Shown one piece after another: positions 41,673-49,983 of a stretch of 64,000 nucleotides of DNA. This DNA comes from Lishizhenia tianjinensis. Its GTDB lineage: Bacteria; Bacteroidota; Bacteroidia; Flavobacteriales_D; Crocinitomicaceae. The first letter of the stretch is position 1. Every line of letters begins with the position of its first letter. The stretch is taken from assembly GCF_900116425.1 (NCBI RefSeq), contig NZ_FPAS01000001.1:1126085-1190084 (forward strand). Reading direction: 5' to 3'. The translations under genes were made by a program, and so were the position numbers. Under the pieces are notes generated by a model, which worked only from the letters and a program-made list of their open reading frames with translations, ran no database searches and was not told the origin of the DNA.

Positions 41673-42572
41673 TTACTTCACTTCTTTCAATAAAGCATCT
41701 ACAACTGGAGTATTTCTCTCGTAACTGTAGTAAGATCCGTCACCATTATCTGCTTGCACTTTCGCAATCATTTTCTTTGCGTTCTCTTTATCTCCATTTG
41801 CAGCGTAAGCACGCGCTAAAGTAAAGTTCACATATCCTTTGTAGTACCCTAATTTCGCTTTTGCTTCATCGCTTAGTGCTTCCATCATAGAAACACTTGT
41901 CATTGCATACTCCAAAGCCTCATTTAACTTGTAGTTTTGGTTCAATAAGAAATCTGCAGACTGTGCATAAGCCGCCCACTTATCTCCTTCTGGAGTAGCT
42001 TTCATGATAGCAGCAAATTTATCGTCGAACTGCTCTGTTAATTTAACAGACATAGGTACATTGATTTGTGTAGTACCCCAAACTATTTCTAAAGTTCCCT
42101 TACCATCTGCTAATTCGTGGAAACGAATGTCCAAAGCTTCAACTTCTTCCTTAACTGAACCTACTTTTACTGTTGTTTCCAACACATTCAATTCTTTGTC
42201 GTATGCATAAGCTCCCCACTGGTCGGCATTTTTATTCAACATCAATTTCCAATCTCCAGATTCTTCAGGAATTAAGAACAATGCATATTTACCTGCATCT
42301 ACTCTGTTTCCTCCAACGTAGAAAGAAGTGTTCATTTCAATACTTGTAGCATTATCTGCCCCAACACGCCAAATTTTTCCATAAGGAACCAATTCACCGA
42401 ACAACTTTCTACCTTTTTTCTTAGGAGAACCGTAGTTCACTTCAATCTTTCCTAAACCGAAAGTTGAGCTTTCTGTTTTTCTAGCTGATTTCTTCACGCT
42501 CAATCCATCTTGGAATTGTGCAAATGTTAAAGAGCTGATCAAGGCCATGCTCAATACTAATAATTTCTTCAT
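41673..42572 (-). CDS. DUF2911 secreted protein
   Basis: A 299-residue periplasmic or secreted protein with a signal peptide cleaved near LTFAQ (residue 19). The DUF2911 domain covers residues 25-180 (GKIEVNYGSPKKKGRKLFGELVPYGKIWRVGADNAT and DAGKYALFLIPE segments), and the C-terminal 100 residues are helical, possibly TPR-like. The family is common in Bacteroidota and has no known function. It is divergent from the beta-helix lipoprotein gene. Confidence 0.8.
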   Translation of the reverse strand: MKKLLVLSMALISSLTFAQFQDGLSVKKSARKTESSTFGLGKIEVNYGSPKKKGRKLFGELVPYGKIWRVGADNATSIEMNTSFYVGGNRVDAGKYALFLIPEESGDWKLMLNKNADQWGAYAYDKELNVLETTVKVGSVKEEVEALDIRFHELADGKGTLEIVWGTTQINVPMSVKLTEQFDDKFAAIMKATPEGDKWAAYAQSADFLLNQNYKLNEALEYAMTSVSMMEALSDEAKAKLGYYKGYVNFTLARAYAANGDKENAKKMIAKVQADNGDGSYYSYERNTPVVDALLKEVK

Positions 42573-42660
42573 TACTTAGATTTTAAAGTTTCAATTGCGG
42601 TCAGTTTCAATATTTGAAATATTTTAGCTTCCGCAACGTTTACGCATTAAAAATAATCTT

Positions 42661-44037
42661 TTGAAACATTACATATATATCATCTTAGCTTTTCTTTCTT
42701 TGAATGTAGCTTTCTTTACAAGTTGTAAGAAAAAAGACATTTTAAGTTCGGGTGGAATAAATTTTACTACAGAAACTTTACTTTTTGATACCATCTTCAC
42801 AACCGTGGGGTCTACCACCTTAAACTTTAGAATTCACAACACTGAAAATCGTCCGGTAAAAATCGATGAAATCTTACTGATGGGCGAAAGCAATTCTAAC
42901 TTCAGAATTAATGTAGACGGAATTAGCGGAGATATGCATAAGGATGTTATCATACCTGCAAAAGACAGCATTTACACCTTTGTTGAGGTTACCTTAGACC
43001 CCAACAACGGAACAAACCCCTTGGTGATAGAAGATTCTATTCGCTTTTTGGTTAATGGAAAATACAGTTATGTATTATTGGCAGCCTGGGGACAAGATGC
43101 GTATTTCTACAATAGAGACACCATTTCGGGTATACTTCCCAACGACAAGCCCCATGTGGTTTACAGCTCGGTGCGTGTTGTAGACGGACAAGACCTTACC
43201 ATCCCAGCAGGAACAGATTTTTACCTGCACAAGAATGCTATCTTTTATGTAAGTGAAAGTGCGTTAAACATCAATGGAACAGTGGACGAACCGGTTACTT
43301 TTCAAGGTGATAGATTAGAAGATTTTTACGATGACGTTGCTGGTCAGTACTATGGTTTATACTTTGATCATGCCAAAACCTCGACCATTAACCATGCGAT
43401 CATAAAGAACGGTATTGCTGGTATTCATATTTATGAAACCCATCCCACAAACTCAGATTACACGGTAAAACTGTACAATTCGGAAATTTCTAATCATGCC
43501 AGCTACGGTTTATTTAATTTTGACGGAGGAACTATTTATGGTGAGAACCTTTCCGTTCATAGTAATGGTACATACGCTTATTTCTCTTTAAAAGGAGGTG
43601 AATTCTATTTCAAACAATCTAATTTCTTATCCTATGGTGGAAATGCCAGCGTGGCAGCAGCATTTAGAAATCATTATGAGAATGTTGGAGCGCACATAAA
43701 TGGGAAAATGTACAACTGTATCTTGGATGCTACGGGCGATAACGCTATAGGATTTGATACCTTGAATGATAACCTAAACTCTTTCATTTTTGATTTTGAA
43801 TTTGATTATTGTGCCTTAAAAGCCAAGGATGAAATTGATGACGACCCGCGCGTGAGCAACATACTTTGGAATCTTTTCCCCGGTTTTGAAAACCAAGCAG
43901 AAAAAGACTTTCATTTAACCGCTGGGAGTCCGTTCATTGATGCAGGAAGCACAAGCTTTACCCACAGCACAGGTTTGGATATAGAGGAAACACCGCGTAC
44001 TGGGGTGCCCGATTTAGGTGCCTATGAATTTCAATAA
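42661..44037 (+). CDS. Right-handed beta-helix lipoprotein, TTG start
   Basis: A 458-residue lipoprotein. The frame begins with TTG at 42661; no ATG lies upstream in frame, and the signal peptide with lipobox (AFFTSC, about Cys22) starts only two residues later, so the TTG start is likely genuine. The mature protein has an immunoglobulin-like first part (NFTTETLLFDTIFTTVGSTT) and a parallel beta-helix second part (about residues 190-440). It ends in DLGAYEFQ, as in choice-of-anchor and polymorphic-outer-membrane-like proteins. It is probably cell-surface exposed. Confidence 0.75.
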   Translation: MKHYIYIILAFLSLNVAFFTSCKKKDILSSGGINFTTETLLFDTIFTTVGSTTLNFRIHNTENRPVKIDEILLMGESNSNFRINVDGISGDMHKDVIIPAKDSIYTFVEVTLDPNNGTNPLVIEDSIRFLVNGKYSYVLLAAWGQDAYFYNRDTISGILPNDKPHVVYSSVRVVDGQDLTIPAGTDFYLHKNAIFYVSESALNINGTVDEPVTFQGDRLEDFYDDVAGQYYGLYFDHAKTSTINHAIIKNGIAGIHIYETHPTNSDYTVKLYNSEISNHASYGLFNFDGGTIYGENLSVHSNGTYAYFSLKGGEFYFKQSNFLSYGGNASVAAAFRNHYENVGAHINGKMYNCILDATGDNAIGFDTLNDNLNSFIFDFEFDYCALKAKDEIDDDPRVSNILWNLFPGFENQAEKDFHLTAGSPFIDAGSTSFTHSTGLDIEETPRTGVPDLGAYEFQ

Positions 44038-44043
44038 GTGTAG

Positions 44044-44559
44044 ATGAATCAAGGAAAAACACTCACAACGCATTTGCGAAGGTTTGATGGAAAACTTTGG
44101 AGTTACGTACTTCCTTTTGCTCAGGAAGCGGTACAAAATTTCATCACTGACGATAGAAGAATACTGCTCTACTTCAACGATAAAGATTATATACACTGCG
44201 CCTTAATGCCTGATGGCCTCGGTGATTACTTTGTGAACATCAACAAAGAGGTGCGTAGGCAATTTGATTTGGAGGAAGATATTGCCATTCAAGTAACACT
44301 TACCAAAGATGACTCTAAATACGGCATGCCCCTACCCCAAGAATTGGAAGAATTATGGAAGAATGATGTTGTTTTCTATGATTATTTTCATGCCTTAACG
44401 CCAGGTAAACAGCGAAATTTATTACACCTGGTCAACAAAATAAAGAGTGCTGATAAGAGACAAGAAAAAGCGATAGTGATATACCAATACCTAATTGAAG
44501 CCAAGGGTAAACTTGATTTTAAAGAATTGCACGCGGCATTTAAGCGAGGGGTTTTGTAG
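44044..44559 (+). CDS. YdeI/OmpD-associated family protein (DUF1905-like)
   Basis: A 171-residue protein. The N-terminal part fits a DUF1905-like beta domain (RRILLYFNDKDYIHCALMPDGLGDYFVNINKEVRRQF), and the C-terminal part matches the helical YdeI region (FHALTPGKQRNLLHLVNKIKSADKRQEKA). YdeI-like proteins are linked to bacteriocin and cationic-peptide resistance in enterobacteria; the role here is unknown. It starts 6 bases after the beta-helix gene. The next gene, carried in the inverted-repeat cassette, codes for a DUF1801 protein; DUF1801 and YdeI families often occur together. Confidence 0.7.
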   Translation: MNQGKTLTTHLRRFDGKLWSYVLPFAQEAVQNFITDDRRILLYFNDKDYIHCALMPDGLGDYFVNINKEVRRQFDLEEDIAIQVTLTKDDSKYGMPLPQELEELWKNDVVFYDYFHALTPGKQRNLLHLVNKIKSADKRQEKAIVIYQYLIEAKGKLDFKELHAAFKRGVL

Positions 44560-44567
44560 GGGATATA

Positions 44568-44608
44568 GATTTGAAATTGGAAATTGGAGATTTGAGATTG
44601 GAAATTTT
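44568..44608 (+). repeat. Short direct repeats left of the DUF1801 cassette
   Basis: GATTTGAAATTGG, AAATTGGAGATTTGAG and ATTGGAAATTTT follow one another. The first 13-mer recurs exactly at 45159-45171 on the other side of the cassette, in the same orientation. Confidence 0.6.
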
Positions 44609-44633
44609 GGTGATTATACGCTTGTTTGCCCAA
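44609..44633 (+). repeat. Left terminal inverted repeat of the DUF1801 cassette
   Basis: Core TGATTATACGCTTGTTTGCC. Matches the reverse complement of 45116-45140 at 24 of 25 positions. Confidence 0.88.
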
Positions 44634-44664
44634 AGCCTATTCGCCACCCTTTTCTGGGCACTAG

Positions 44665-44695
44665 TTGTAACAAATCAATAGAGGTGTTACCTTCG
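44665..44695 (+). promoter_or_regulatory. Promoter of the DUF1801 cassette gene
   Basis: TTG (44665-44667), a 20-base spacer, and TACCTTCG (44688-44695, one mismatch to TAnnTTTG). It lies inside the inverted repeats, so the cassette brings its own promoter. Confidence 0.55.
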
Positions 44696-44709
44696 CAAGA
44701 AACAAAAGC

Positions 44710-45093
44710 ATGAGTATAGAAGAATACATTAGCAGCCTTAATGTTCAGGACCAAAAGATTTGTCAGAAGCTAACTAATTTGATTAACGAACATTTACCCG
44801 CTACGGAGCAAAAAATATGGCATGCACATCCTGTTTGGTTTATTGATGGAAACCCTATAGTTGGTTTCAGTAAGCTTAAAATGGGAATAAGACTATTATT
44901 TTGGAGTGGTCAAAGTTTTGAAAACACACCGCTGATCGCTCAAGGAAAATTTAAAGCTGCAGAACTTACCTTTACCCATGTACAACAAATTGACGAGTCT
45001 CGTTTAATCCATTGTTTACAACAAGCAAAGGATATACAATGGGACTATAAAAACATTGTAAAACGCAAAGGGGAATTGGTGCGCTTGAAGTAA
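44710..45093 (+). CDS. DUF1801 (YdhG-like) protein, cassette passenger
   Basis: A 127-residue single-domain DUF1801 protein. The family pattern is seen in VQDQKICQKLTNLINEHLP, KIWHAHPVWFIDGNPIVGFSKLKMGIRLLFWSGQSF and the basic C-terminus DYKNIVKRKGELVRLK. Family members are small cytoplasmic proteins, some described as iron-chaperone-like; no function can be claimed here. It is the only gene between the cassette repeats. The neighbouring YdeI-like gene belongs to a family that often accompanies it. Confidence 0.8.
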   Translation: MSIEEYISSLNVQDQKICQKLTNLINEHLPATEQKIWHAHPVWFIDGNPIVGFSKLKMGIRLLFWSGQSFENTPLIAQGKFKAAELTFTHVQQIDESRLIHCLQQAKDIQWDYKNIVKRKGELVRLK

Positions 45094-45115
45094 AATTTCA
45101 TCCCCAAAAATTACA

Positions 45116-45140
45116 TTGGGCAAACAAGCGTATAATTACC
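45116..45140 (-). repeat. Right terminal inverted repeat of the DUF1801 cassette
   Basis: Starts 22 bases past the DUF1801 stop. Reverse complement of 44609-44633 with one mismatch. Beyond it lies AAATTTGAAATTG and GATTTGAAATTGG (45144-45171), mirroring the left flank. Confidence 0.88.
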
Positions 45141-45261
45141 ATAAAATTTGAAATTGCCGATTTGAAATTGGTCCTTCGACAATAAATCAGGAACCTTAAT
45201 TGAAGATTGAAAATTTAAACCGCTACATCTCCTATAAAAACATCCCCATTTGTACAACCCA

Positions 45262-45407
45262 CCCCGGATAGGAATGGCAGCTCCCCTACAACTCGTTTTT
45301 TAGTAAGCATTGCCCTATCATTACGACCTAAAGAAGTAATGGTAGGGCAAATTGCGACTTAAACTAGCTGATGGGGACTACAATGGATAGCCGGAAATGG
45401 TGGCCGA
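45262..45407 (+). repeat. GGATAG element, copy 4 (best preserved)
   Basis: Left end CCGGATAGGAATGGCAGC, right end GGGGACTACAATGGATAGCC followed by GGAAATGGTGGCCG. The outer stem uses CCCC/GGGG, CA/TG, CT/AG and GTTT/AAAC in series with small internal loops. The inner stem GCCCTATCATTA/TAATGGTAGGGC leads to CGAC-CTAAA-GAAG (45324-45336). It takes up most of the 413-base gap between the DUF1801 cassette and the next gene. Nothing else is seen there. Confidence 0.75.
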
Positions 45408-45506
45408 ATCAAGAAAATTTAAAATATTCTTCCAAAGCTCGCGTTCAACACATGTAACGATTACCTTGTTGTTCGTTATCTGAAATAACAACCACAATTA
45501 CTGCTC

Positions 45507-46001
45507 ATGAAAACAATTTTAGTACTACTCCTAGGATTGATTACCATCAACCTTTCTGCCCAAGACACCATACGTATATCAAAGAAAGATAGTAGTGATT
45601 TAATTTCTGACAACTTATACGCTACAGCGCTTGAAAAACACCTTGAATTCCGAAAAGTGCATTACAAGTACGACGAGGTAATTTATGTACAACAAGATGA
45701 TTTAACTACCTATGGACTTCCTGACAGTTTGGCTGGAAAAAGAATTGTTTTGCTTTCGGAAACAGAATTGTTGAAAGTCTTAAAAAAGAAAGAAAAATTA
45801 GAGCTTATCGTATTCGACCATATTACTGTTGGTGCTAAAGAAGTATTTCTACGGGTAGCAATTACAAAATGTCTTGCTCGAAAAAAGGGCATTTTTAATA
45901 CCGACTATTCCTTCGTAACCACAATGAAAAATAGCTCATTTGTTTATTTCACTTTGCGTGATTCTAAATACATATTTGAACGCATACAAAGAGGAGACTA
46001 G
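45507..46001 (+). CDS. Small secreted protein, tandem paralog 1
   Basis: A 164-residue protein with a signal peptide (TINLSAQ, residue 19). Its core LEKHLEFRKVHYKYDEVIYVQQDDLTTYGLPDSLAGKRIVLL aligns with the next gene product. I recognise no family; the pattern LxTYxLPxSxxGxxIxxL recurs in both. Expression is probably coupled to the paralog, which starts 1 base after this stop with a strong GAGGAG ribosome-binding site. The role is unknown; a secreted effector or envelope component are both possible. Confidence 0.6.
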   Translation: MKTILVLLLGLITINLSAQDTIRISKKDSSDLISDNLYATALEKHLEFRKVHYKYDEVIYVQQDDLTTYGLPDSLAGKRIVLLSETELLKVLKKKEKLELIVFDHITVGAKEVFLRVAITKCLARKKGIFNTDYSFVTTMKNSSFVYFTLRDSKYIFERIQRGD

Positions 46002-46002
46002 C

Positions 46003-46521
46003 ATGAAACCTTACCACTACATCCTTCTACTCTTATTATTTTCGGGGTCTTTGATGGGACAAACCGGGGGAATTCGCATTAAAATATCGAAAAAACCAGA
46101 GGTAGATACTACTACTATTTATACGCAATGTTTAGAGAAATACGTCGATTACCACTACGCTAAACTTAGTCTAGAAAACAAACTCTATTTGCTCGGTGAT
46201 AGCACTAAATACAATTTACCCAGTTCCATACGAGGCATAAAAATACTTTACCTGGATGCCTTTGAATTCCAATATATCTTAAAGAACAAACGCACACTAG
46301 AATATATAAAAATCAGTACTTCTTGGAGTAAAGCCCATCAAAACTACACACTTATGCGGCGCGTAATACGTATAGAAACTTTTGAGGGGAAATATAGACT
46401 TCGACTACAAAAACATAAACGCTATCGTACCAAGTTTAAAAAGCATTATGCTGCGTGGTTTTATTGCAAGTATTATACAGCAGAGGAAAGGTTTAACTTA
46501 ATTTTTTATAAGCTCAATTAA
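46003..46521 (+). CDS. Small secreted protein, tandem paralog 2
   Basis: A 172-residue protein with a signal peptide (SGSLMGQ, about residue 20). It shares KISKK, the LEKYVDYHYAKLSLENKLYLLGDSTKYNLPSSIRGIKIL-type core and the following LxxxLKxKxxLE segment with the upstream protein. The C-terminal third is very basic and aromatic (KHKRYRTKFKKHYAAWFYCKYY). The start at 46003 is chosen because it begins the signal peptide and is preceded by GAGGAG. The function is unknown. Confidence 0.6.
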   Translation: MKPYHYILLLLLFSGSLMGQTGGIRIKISKKPEVDTTTIYTQCLEKYVDYHYAKLSLENKLYLLGDSTKYNLPSSIRGIKILYLDAFEFQYILKNKRTLEYIKISTSWSKAHQNYTLMRRVIRIETFEGKYRLRLQKHKRYRTKFKKHYAAWFYCKYYTAEERFNLIFYKLN

Positions 46522-46551
46522 AAAGCCCCAGCTAAGAAACCGGGGCCTTTA
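46519..46551. terminator. Bidirectional terminator
   Basis: AAAAAGCCCCAG and CCGGGGCCTTT pair with a small mismatch. It serves the convergent secreted-protein and adhesin-like genes. Confidence 0.75.
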
Positions 46552-46572
46552 TAATGAGTTATTTTATTCATT

Positions 46573-48378
46573 CTAATTTCTAACAAGCTGAACAAATCCT
46601 TGTCCCTCCAGCTCCACTCCATCCAAACCTTTTCCTTTATAGATGTAGAAATAAGTACCTTCAGAAGCCTCTTTTCCATTTACTTTTCCATCCCATTTAA
46701 AATCTGGACTTGTTGAAGCAAACACTTGTTCTCCCCATCTATTAAAGATGATCAGTTCAAAATTCTCTGGATCCATATTCACCACCTCAAAGAAAAACTC
46801 ATCATTTTGATTATCTCCATTGGGGGTAAAAACATTGGCTACCTCAACATTTGCACCTGGTAATTCCACTTGGATTTCAAAAACCAAGGTTTGATAAGCT
46901 GTATCGGTGCACGCGCCATCACCTGCAACAAGCATTACTTCATAAGTTCCTTCCTGGTAGACTTGATCTGCAGGAGTTTCATCAGTGCCTGTTACACCAT
47001 TTCCTAAGTCCCATTGGAAAGAGTTAGTATTCTGACTATTGTTGGTGAAAGACACAGTTTGTGGTGCAAATCCTGTACTTGGAGTAGCTGTAAAATCTGC
47101 TATTGGTGCATTATTAATATCCACGTAAGCAGAATCATAACGCGTACATCCATCAAAACTCACCTCTAAGTAGTACCAACCCGTACCCAAGTTTCCAAAA
47201 ACAGAGGCATTGATAAAGTTACTTGTATTCTGACCTGGACCATACCATAAAAATGAAGTATTCAAATTATTCGGGTTATCCAACATCACACCTACATATC
47301 CGTCTGTAGCTTCACAGTTTGTGTTTTGTACGAAAGTTGAATCTATATCCCAGTTCATTTCTGTAATATCAACATTAGCCACATCGCTTACAGTACAACC
47401 TAAATTAGAAGTTGCTGTTACTGTGTAAGCTCCATCTGCATTCGGGGTAATGTCAGCCGTGGTCTCTGAAGTGTTCCATTCAAATTGAGCATTCGGATCA
47501 TTAGAAGTTGCCGTGAGTTGTTCGGGTTCATTTTCACAGAAATTTAAGTCGGGACCAGCGTTTACACTAATCTGATCTTCTGCAATGACAATAGTATCCA
47601 AAGAATAACAAACCTCACCAAAGAAAATATCATCTATCGCAAAATCATTACCTGAAGCTGCTGTACTGTGATTTTTAATTTCCAATTGAGCAGTTGTTGC
47701 TGAACCAGAATTCCATAAACTTCCAATTTCTCCCCAATTACAAGCAGTTGAAGTAACATTGGTGTCTCCAATTGGCACGTTGTTAATGTATAATTGTAAA
47801 TAGGAAACGGCTGGGTTATTCACTACGTTCGTTGCCCAAAAGGAGAACAAGTACCCTGTATTCGGGGTAACATTTACCGTTTGACGCCAAACTGTAGTAT
47901 TTGGTGTCCAAGATCCATTGGCAACCAACATGTTCCCTGAACCTGATGTATGATCTCCGCAGGTAACAAAATTAGAGTGTGTTAAACTTGGGTTGGTAGA
48001 GATAGCGTATTGTCCTCCATTGGATAACAATCCCCAAGTTCCTCCTTGACCAGGAATATAATCTGATGTAAATGAATTGGCAGTATTTGTATTTCCTCCT
48101 TCAAAATCTCCAAATTGAACAAGGTTGGTATTTCCATAATTACCTGCCATTAAAGTATAGGTTCCTGCTTGACTCACCCATAAGGAATCATTATCATTGA
48201 TAACGCTCCATTGGTAAAAGTCATAACCTTGTGGTCCTGATAAAACAATGGTATCGTAGCTACAAATGGTTGTATCTACTCCAAGATCGACTTCATCTAC
48301 CCCTTGACACTGCGCCAAAGAATTAGTGTTGACGCCAATTAATAAAGTAAGAATGAGAAGTGAAAGTAATTTGTTCAT
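46573..48378 (-). CDS. T9SS type B cargo protein with PKD-like and gliding C-terminal domains
   Basis: A 601-residue secreted protein. Order: signal peptide (NSLAQ, about 22); a carbohydrate-binding-like jelly-roll region (about 80-260); Ig-like strands; a PKD-like domain (about 425-500, FTATPSTGFAPQTVSFTNNS and FQWDLGNG); and the C-terminal gliding-motility domain (about 520-601, VFTPNGDNQNDEF, IFNRWGEQVF, WDGK, GTYFYI), which is the type B sorting signal of the type IX secretion system. It is expected at the cell surface or in the medium. Its presence implies a working T9SS elsewhere in the genome. Confidence 0.88.
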   Translation of the reverse strand: MNKLLSLLILTLLIGVNTNSLAQCQGVDEVDLGVDTTICSYDTIVLSGPQGYDFYQWSVINDNDSLWVSQAGTYTLMAGNYGNTNLVQFGDFEGGNTNTANSFTSDYIPGQGGTWGLLSNGGQYAISTNPSLTHSNFVTCGDHTSGSGNMLVANGSWTPNTTVWRQTVNVTPNTGYLFSFWATNVVNNPAVSYLQLYINNVPIGDTNVTSTACNWGEIGSLWNSGSATTAQLEIKNHSTAASGNDFAIDDIFFGEVCYSLDTIVIAEDQISVNAGPDLNFCENEPEQLTATSNDPNAQFEWNTSETTADITPNADGAYTVTATSNLGCTVSDVANVDITEMNWDIDSTFVQNTNCEATDGYVGVMLDNPNNLNTSFLWYGPGQNTSNFINASVFGNLGTGWYYLEVSFDGCTRYDSAYVDINNAPIADFTATPSTGFAPQTVSFTNNSQNTNSFQWDLGNGVTGTDETPADQVYQEGTYEVMLVAGDGACTDTAYQTLVFEIQVELPGANVEVANVFTPNGDNQNDEFFFEVVNMDPENFELIIFNRWGEQVFASTSPDFKWDGKVNGKEASEGTYFYIYKGKGLDGVELEGQGFVQLVRN

Positions 48379-48461
48379 TGGGTATTTTAATTGTTAAATT
48401 GTTTCTTTTCAAACGCAATAATTCACGTTCAAGTTGCATAGTTTAACAATCAAAAATAAAC

Positions 48462-48938
48462 TTATTTCACCTTAACCGAAAGCTCCAAAAGAAAACTAGC
48501 CACAATTGTCCCACTTTTGTCTTTGGCAAAAATCTCCACTTTTTCGTTCTGACGCTCACCCAAATCTTTGGCTTTCATCACCAAGTCCTTAATCTTATCC
48601 CCTTCGGTACAATGAAAAGTCACATCTGTCTCTGCCCTTTTATGAAACTGTGCTTCAAAGGATTTAAAGGCAAACGAAATCTTGAGTCCGTATCTTTCCG
48701 CAAAATAAAACGCTAAAATTCCACCCGAAACATCTGCCCCTACGCTCAAAGCTCCGAAATACATAGAACCTAAGTGATTCCTGGTTCTTCTCCTCAAATG
48801 TATACCAATTGTAACCTCTTTTTCTGAGATAGAAACTAATTTTGGTCGACAAAAAGCCAATAAGGGAATTTTAAAAATGCCCAACATCCACAACATGCGT
48901 TGCATTTTCGCTTTGGAGATTTCTTTAACCGGCTGCAT
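48462..48938 (-). CDS. DUF4442 hotdog-fold thioesterase-like protein
   Basis: A 158-residue protein with the DUF4442 hotdog pattern: TRNHLGSMYFGALSVGADVSGG is the helix of the fold, followed by FKSFEAQFHKRAETDVTFHC and the late strand KDKSGTIVASFLLELSVKVK. No clear catalytic acid can be assigned; family members are presumed acyl-CoA thioesterases. It overlaps the upstream flavin oxidoreductase gene by 14 bases, so they are co-transcribed. Confidence 0.75.
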   Translation of the reverse strand: MQPVKEISKAKMQRMLWMLGIFKIPLLAFCRPKLVSISEKEVTIGIHLRRRTRNHLGSMYFGALSVGADVSGGILAFYFAERYGLKISFAFKSFEAQFHKRAETDVTFHCTEGDKIKDLVMKAKDLGERQNEKVEIFAKDKSGTIVASFLLELSVKVK

Positions 48939-49893
48939 GGAACTCTTCTTTTAAACGATTTACGATACCAGCAACGGGTTCAACTTTATGAACGTGTTCT
49001 ATACTTGGTCCGGCACACCAAACTGTTTTGTAGGTTGCACTAAAAGCCGCACTTCTTAATTTCTTCATTCCCTTATAAAAGGTAAAGGCTTTGAACCATT
49101 TTTTCAATTTCTTGTTCTTGTTTAAAATGCGCTCTAACCAATTTTGCTGCGTTCCAATTTTCTCAACGTAAGGAGTATTAATTACGGTACAAGGAGTTCC
49201 GGATAGTTTGGTTGTCATTACTATATCTTTTGCACCATAATCTACTATAGCCTGTTTGTATTCATCAGAAACGCCGGCTTCATTCGAGGCTATAAAAATG
49301 GACCCCATAGAAAAACCATCTGCACCGAGCTCAAGTATTTCTTTCATTTGTTCTCCCGTTGCCACACCACCAGCTGAAATAACGGGTATAGAACAATTCT
49401 CTTTTAGCAGCGGAATCAATTCTTTATAAGATAAGTTTCCAGCATGTCCACCCGCCTCTTTGTTCACAGCGATGAGTGCATCTGCTCCCAAACTTTCCAC
49501 TTTCTTGGCGTATTTAACATCTGTAACATCACAAAACACTTTAATTCCATGTTGGTGTGCCTTTTTAATCGTTTCTTCGGGTGAACCTAAACTGGTAATG
49601 ATATAATCTACCCCCACTTCACACAAAACATCCAGCTGTTCTTTGTACAAGAAATTACTTTTATTCACAATAAGGTTAATACCTACAGGACCGTTTACGG
49701 TTGCCTTCATCTCTTCCAAAGCCTTGCGCAGTTCGTCTACCGTTCGAAAATTTAATGCTGGAATCGCACCAGTTATTCCACTATCAGCCGCTGCCTTCAG
49801 CATGGCAATATTAGAGACTAAAAACATAGGAGCCATAATGATAGGCATTTCTATGTTTAACATTTGAGCAAGTTTTATTTTTGAAAGATCCAT
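48925..49893 (-). CDS. NAD(P)H-dependent flavin oxidoreductase (nitronate monooxygenase family)
   Basis: A 322-residue FMN TIM barrel of the nitronate monooxygenase/enoyl reductase II family. Seen are IIMAPMFLVSNIAML, the GPVGINLIV segment, AVNKEAGGHAG (the family histidine region), PVISAGGVATGEQ and LGADGFSMGSIFIAS for phosphate binding. The start at 49893 (MDLSKIKLAQ) is the family opening; 10 more codons are in frame upstream. Substrate: alkyl nitronates or an unknown enoyl substrate. It is coupled to the DUF4442 gene by a 14-base overlap, which hints at acyl metabolism. Confidence 0.82.
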   Translation of the reverse strand: MDLSKIKLAQMLNIEMPIIMAPMFLVSNIAMLKAAADSGITGAIPALNFRTVDELRKALEEMKATVNGPVGINLIVNKSNFLYKEQLDVLCEVGVDYIITSLGSPEETIKKAHQHGIKVFCDVTDVKYAKKVESLGADALIAVNKEAGGHAGNLSYKELIPLLKENCSIPVISAGGVATGEQMKEILELGADGFSMGSIFIASNEAGVSDEYKQAIVDYGAKDIVMTTKLSGTPCTVINTPYVEKIGTQQNWLERILNKNKKLKKWFKAFTFYKGMKKLRSAAFSATYKTVWCAGPSIEHVHKVEPVAGIVNRLKEEFHAAG

Positions 49894-49983
49894 AGTAGAT
49901 TTTTTATGCGTACACAATACCAAACTCTAAATTAAAAAAGTATTCTTAACTTTCCTTCATTGGTTAAAATATTCTGTAAGCTA

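Larger units (their letters stand above)
44609..45140 (+). mobile_element. Inverted-repeat cassette carrying a DUF1801 gene (non-autonomous)
   Basis: A 532-bp unit with 25-bp inverted repeats (44609-44633 and 45116-45140, one mismatch) and no transposase. Its only gene is DUF1801, with its own promoter. The repeats are nearly identical over 22 bases to the right end of the IS1595-like element at 54006-54926 (TGATTATACGCTTGTTTGCC in both). The simplest reading is a mobile insertion cassette moved in trans by that element. Confidence 0.7.

Noticed and set aside
42601-42640. TTTCAA-TAT-TTGAAA palindrome as an operator between the divergent genes
   Set aside because: Short AT-rich palindromes are frequent here and no second copy or promoter alignment supports it.
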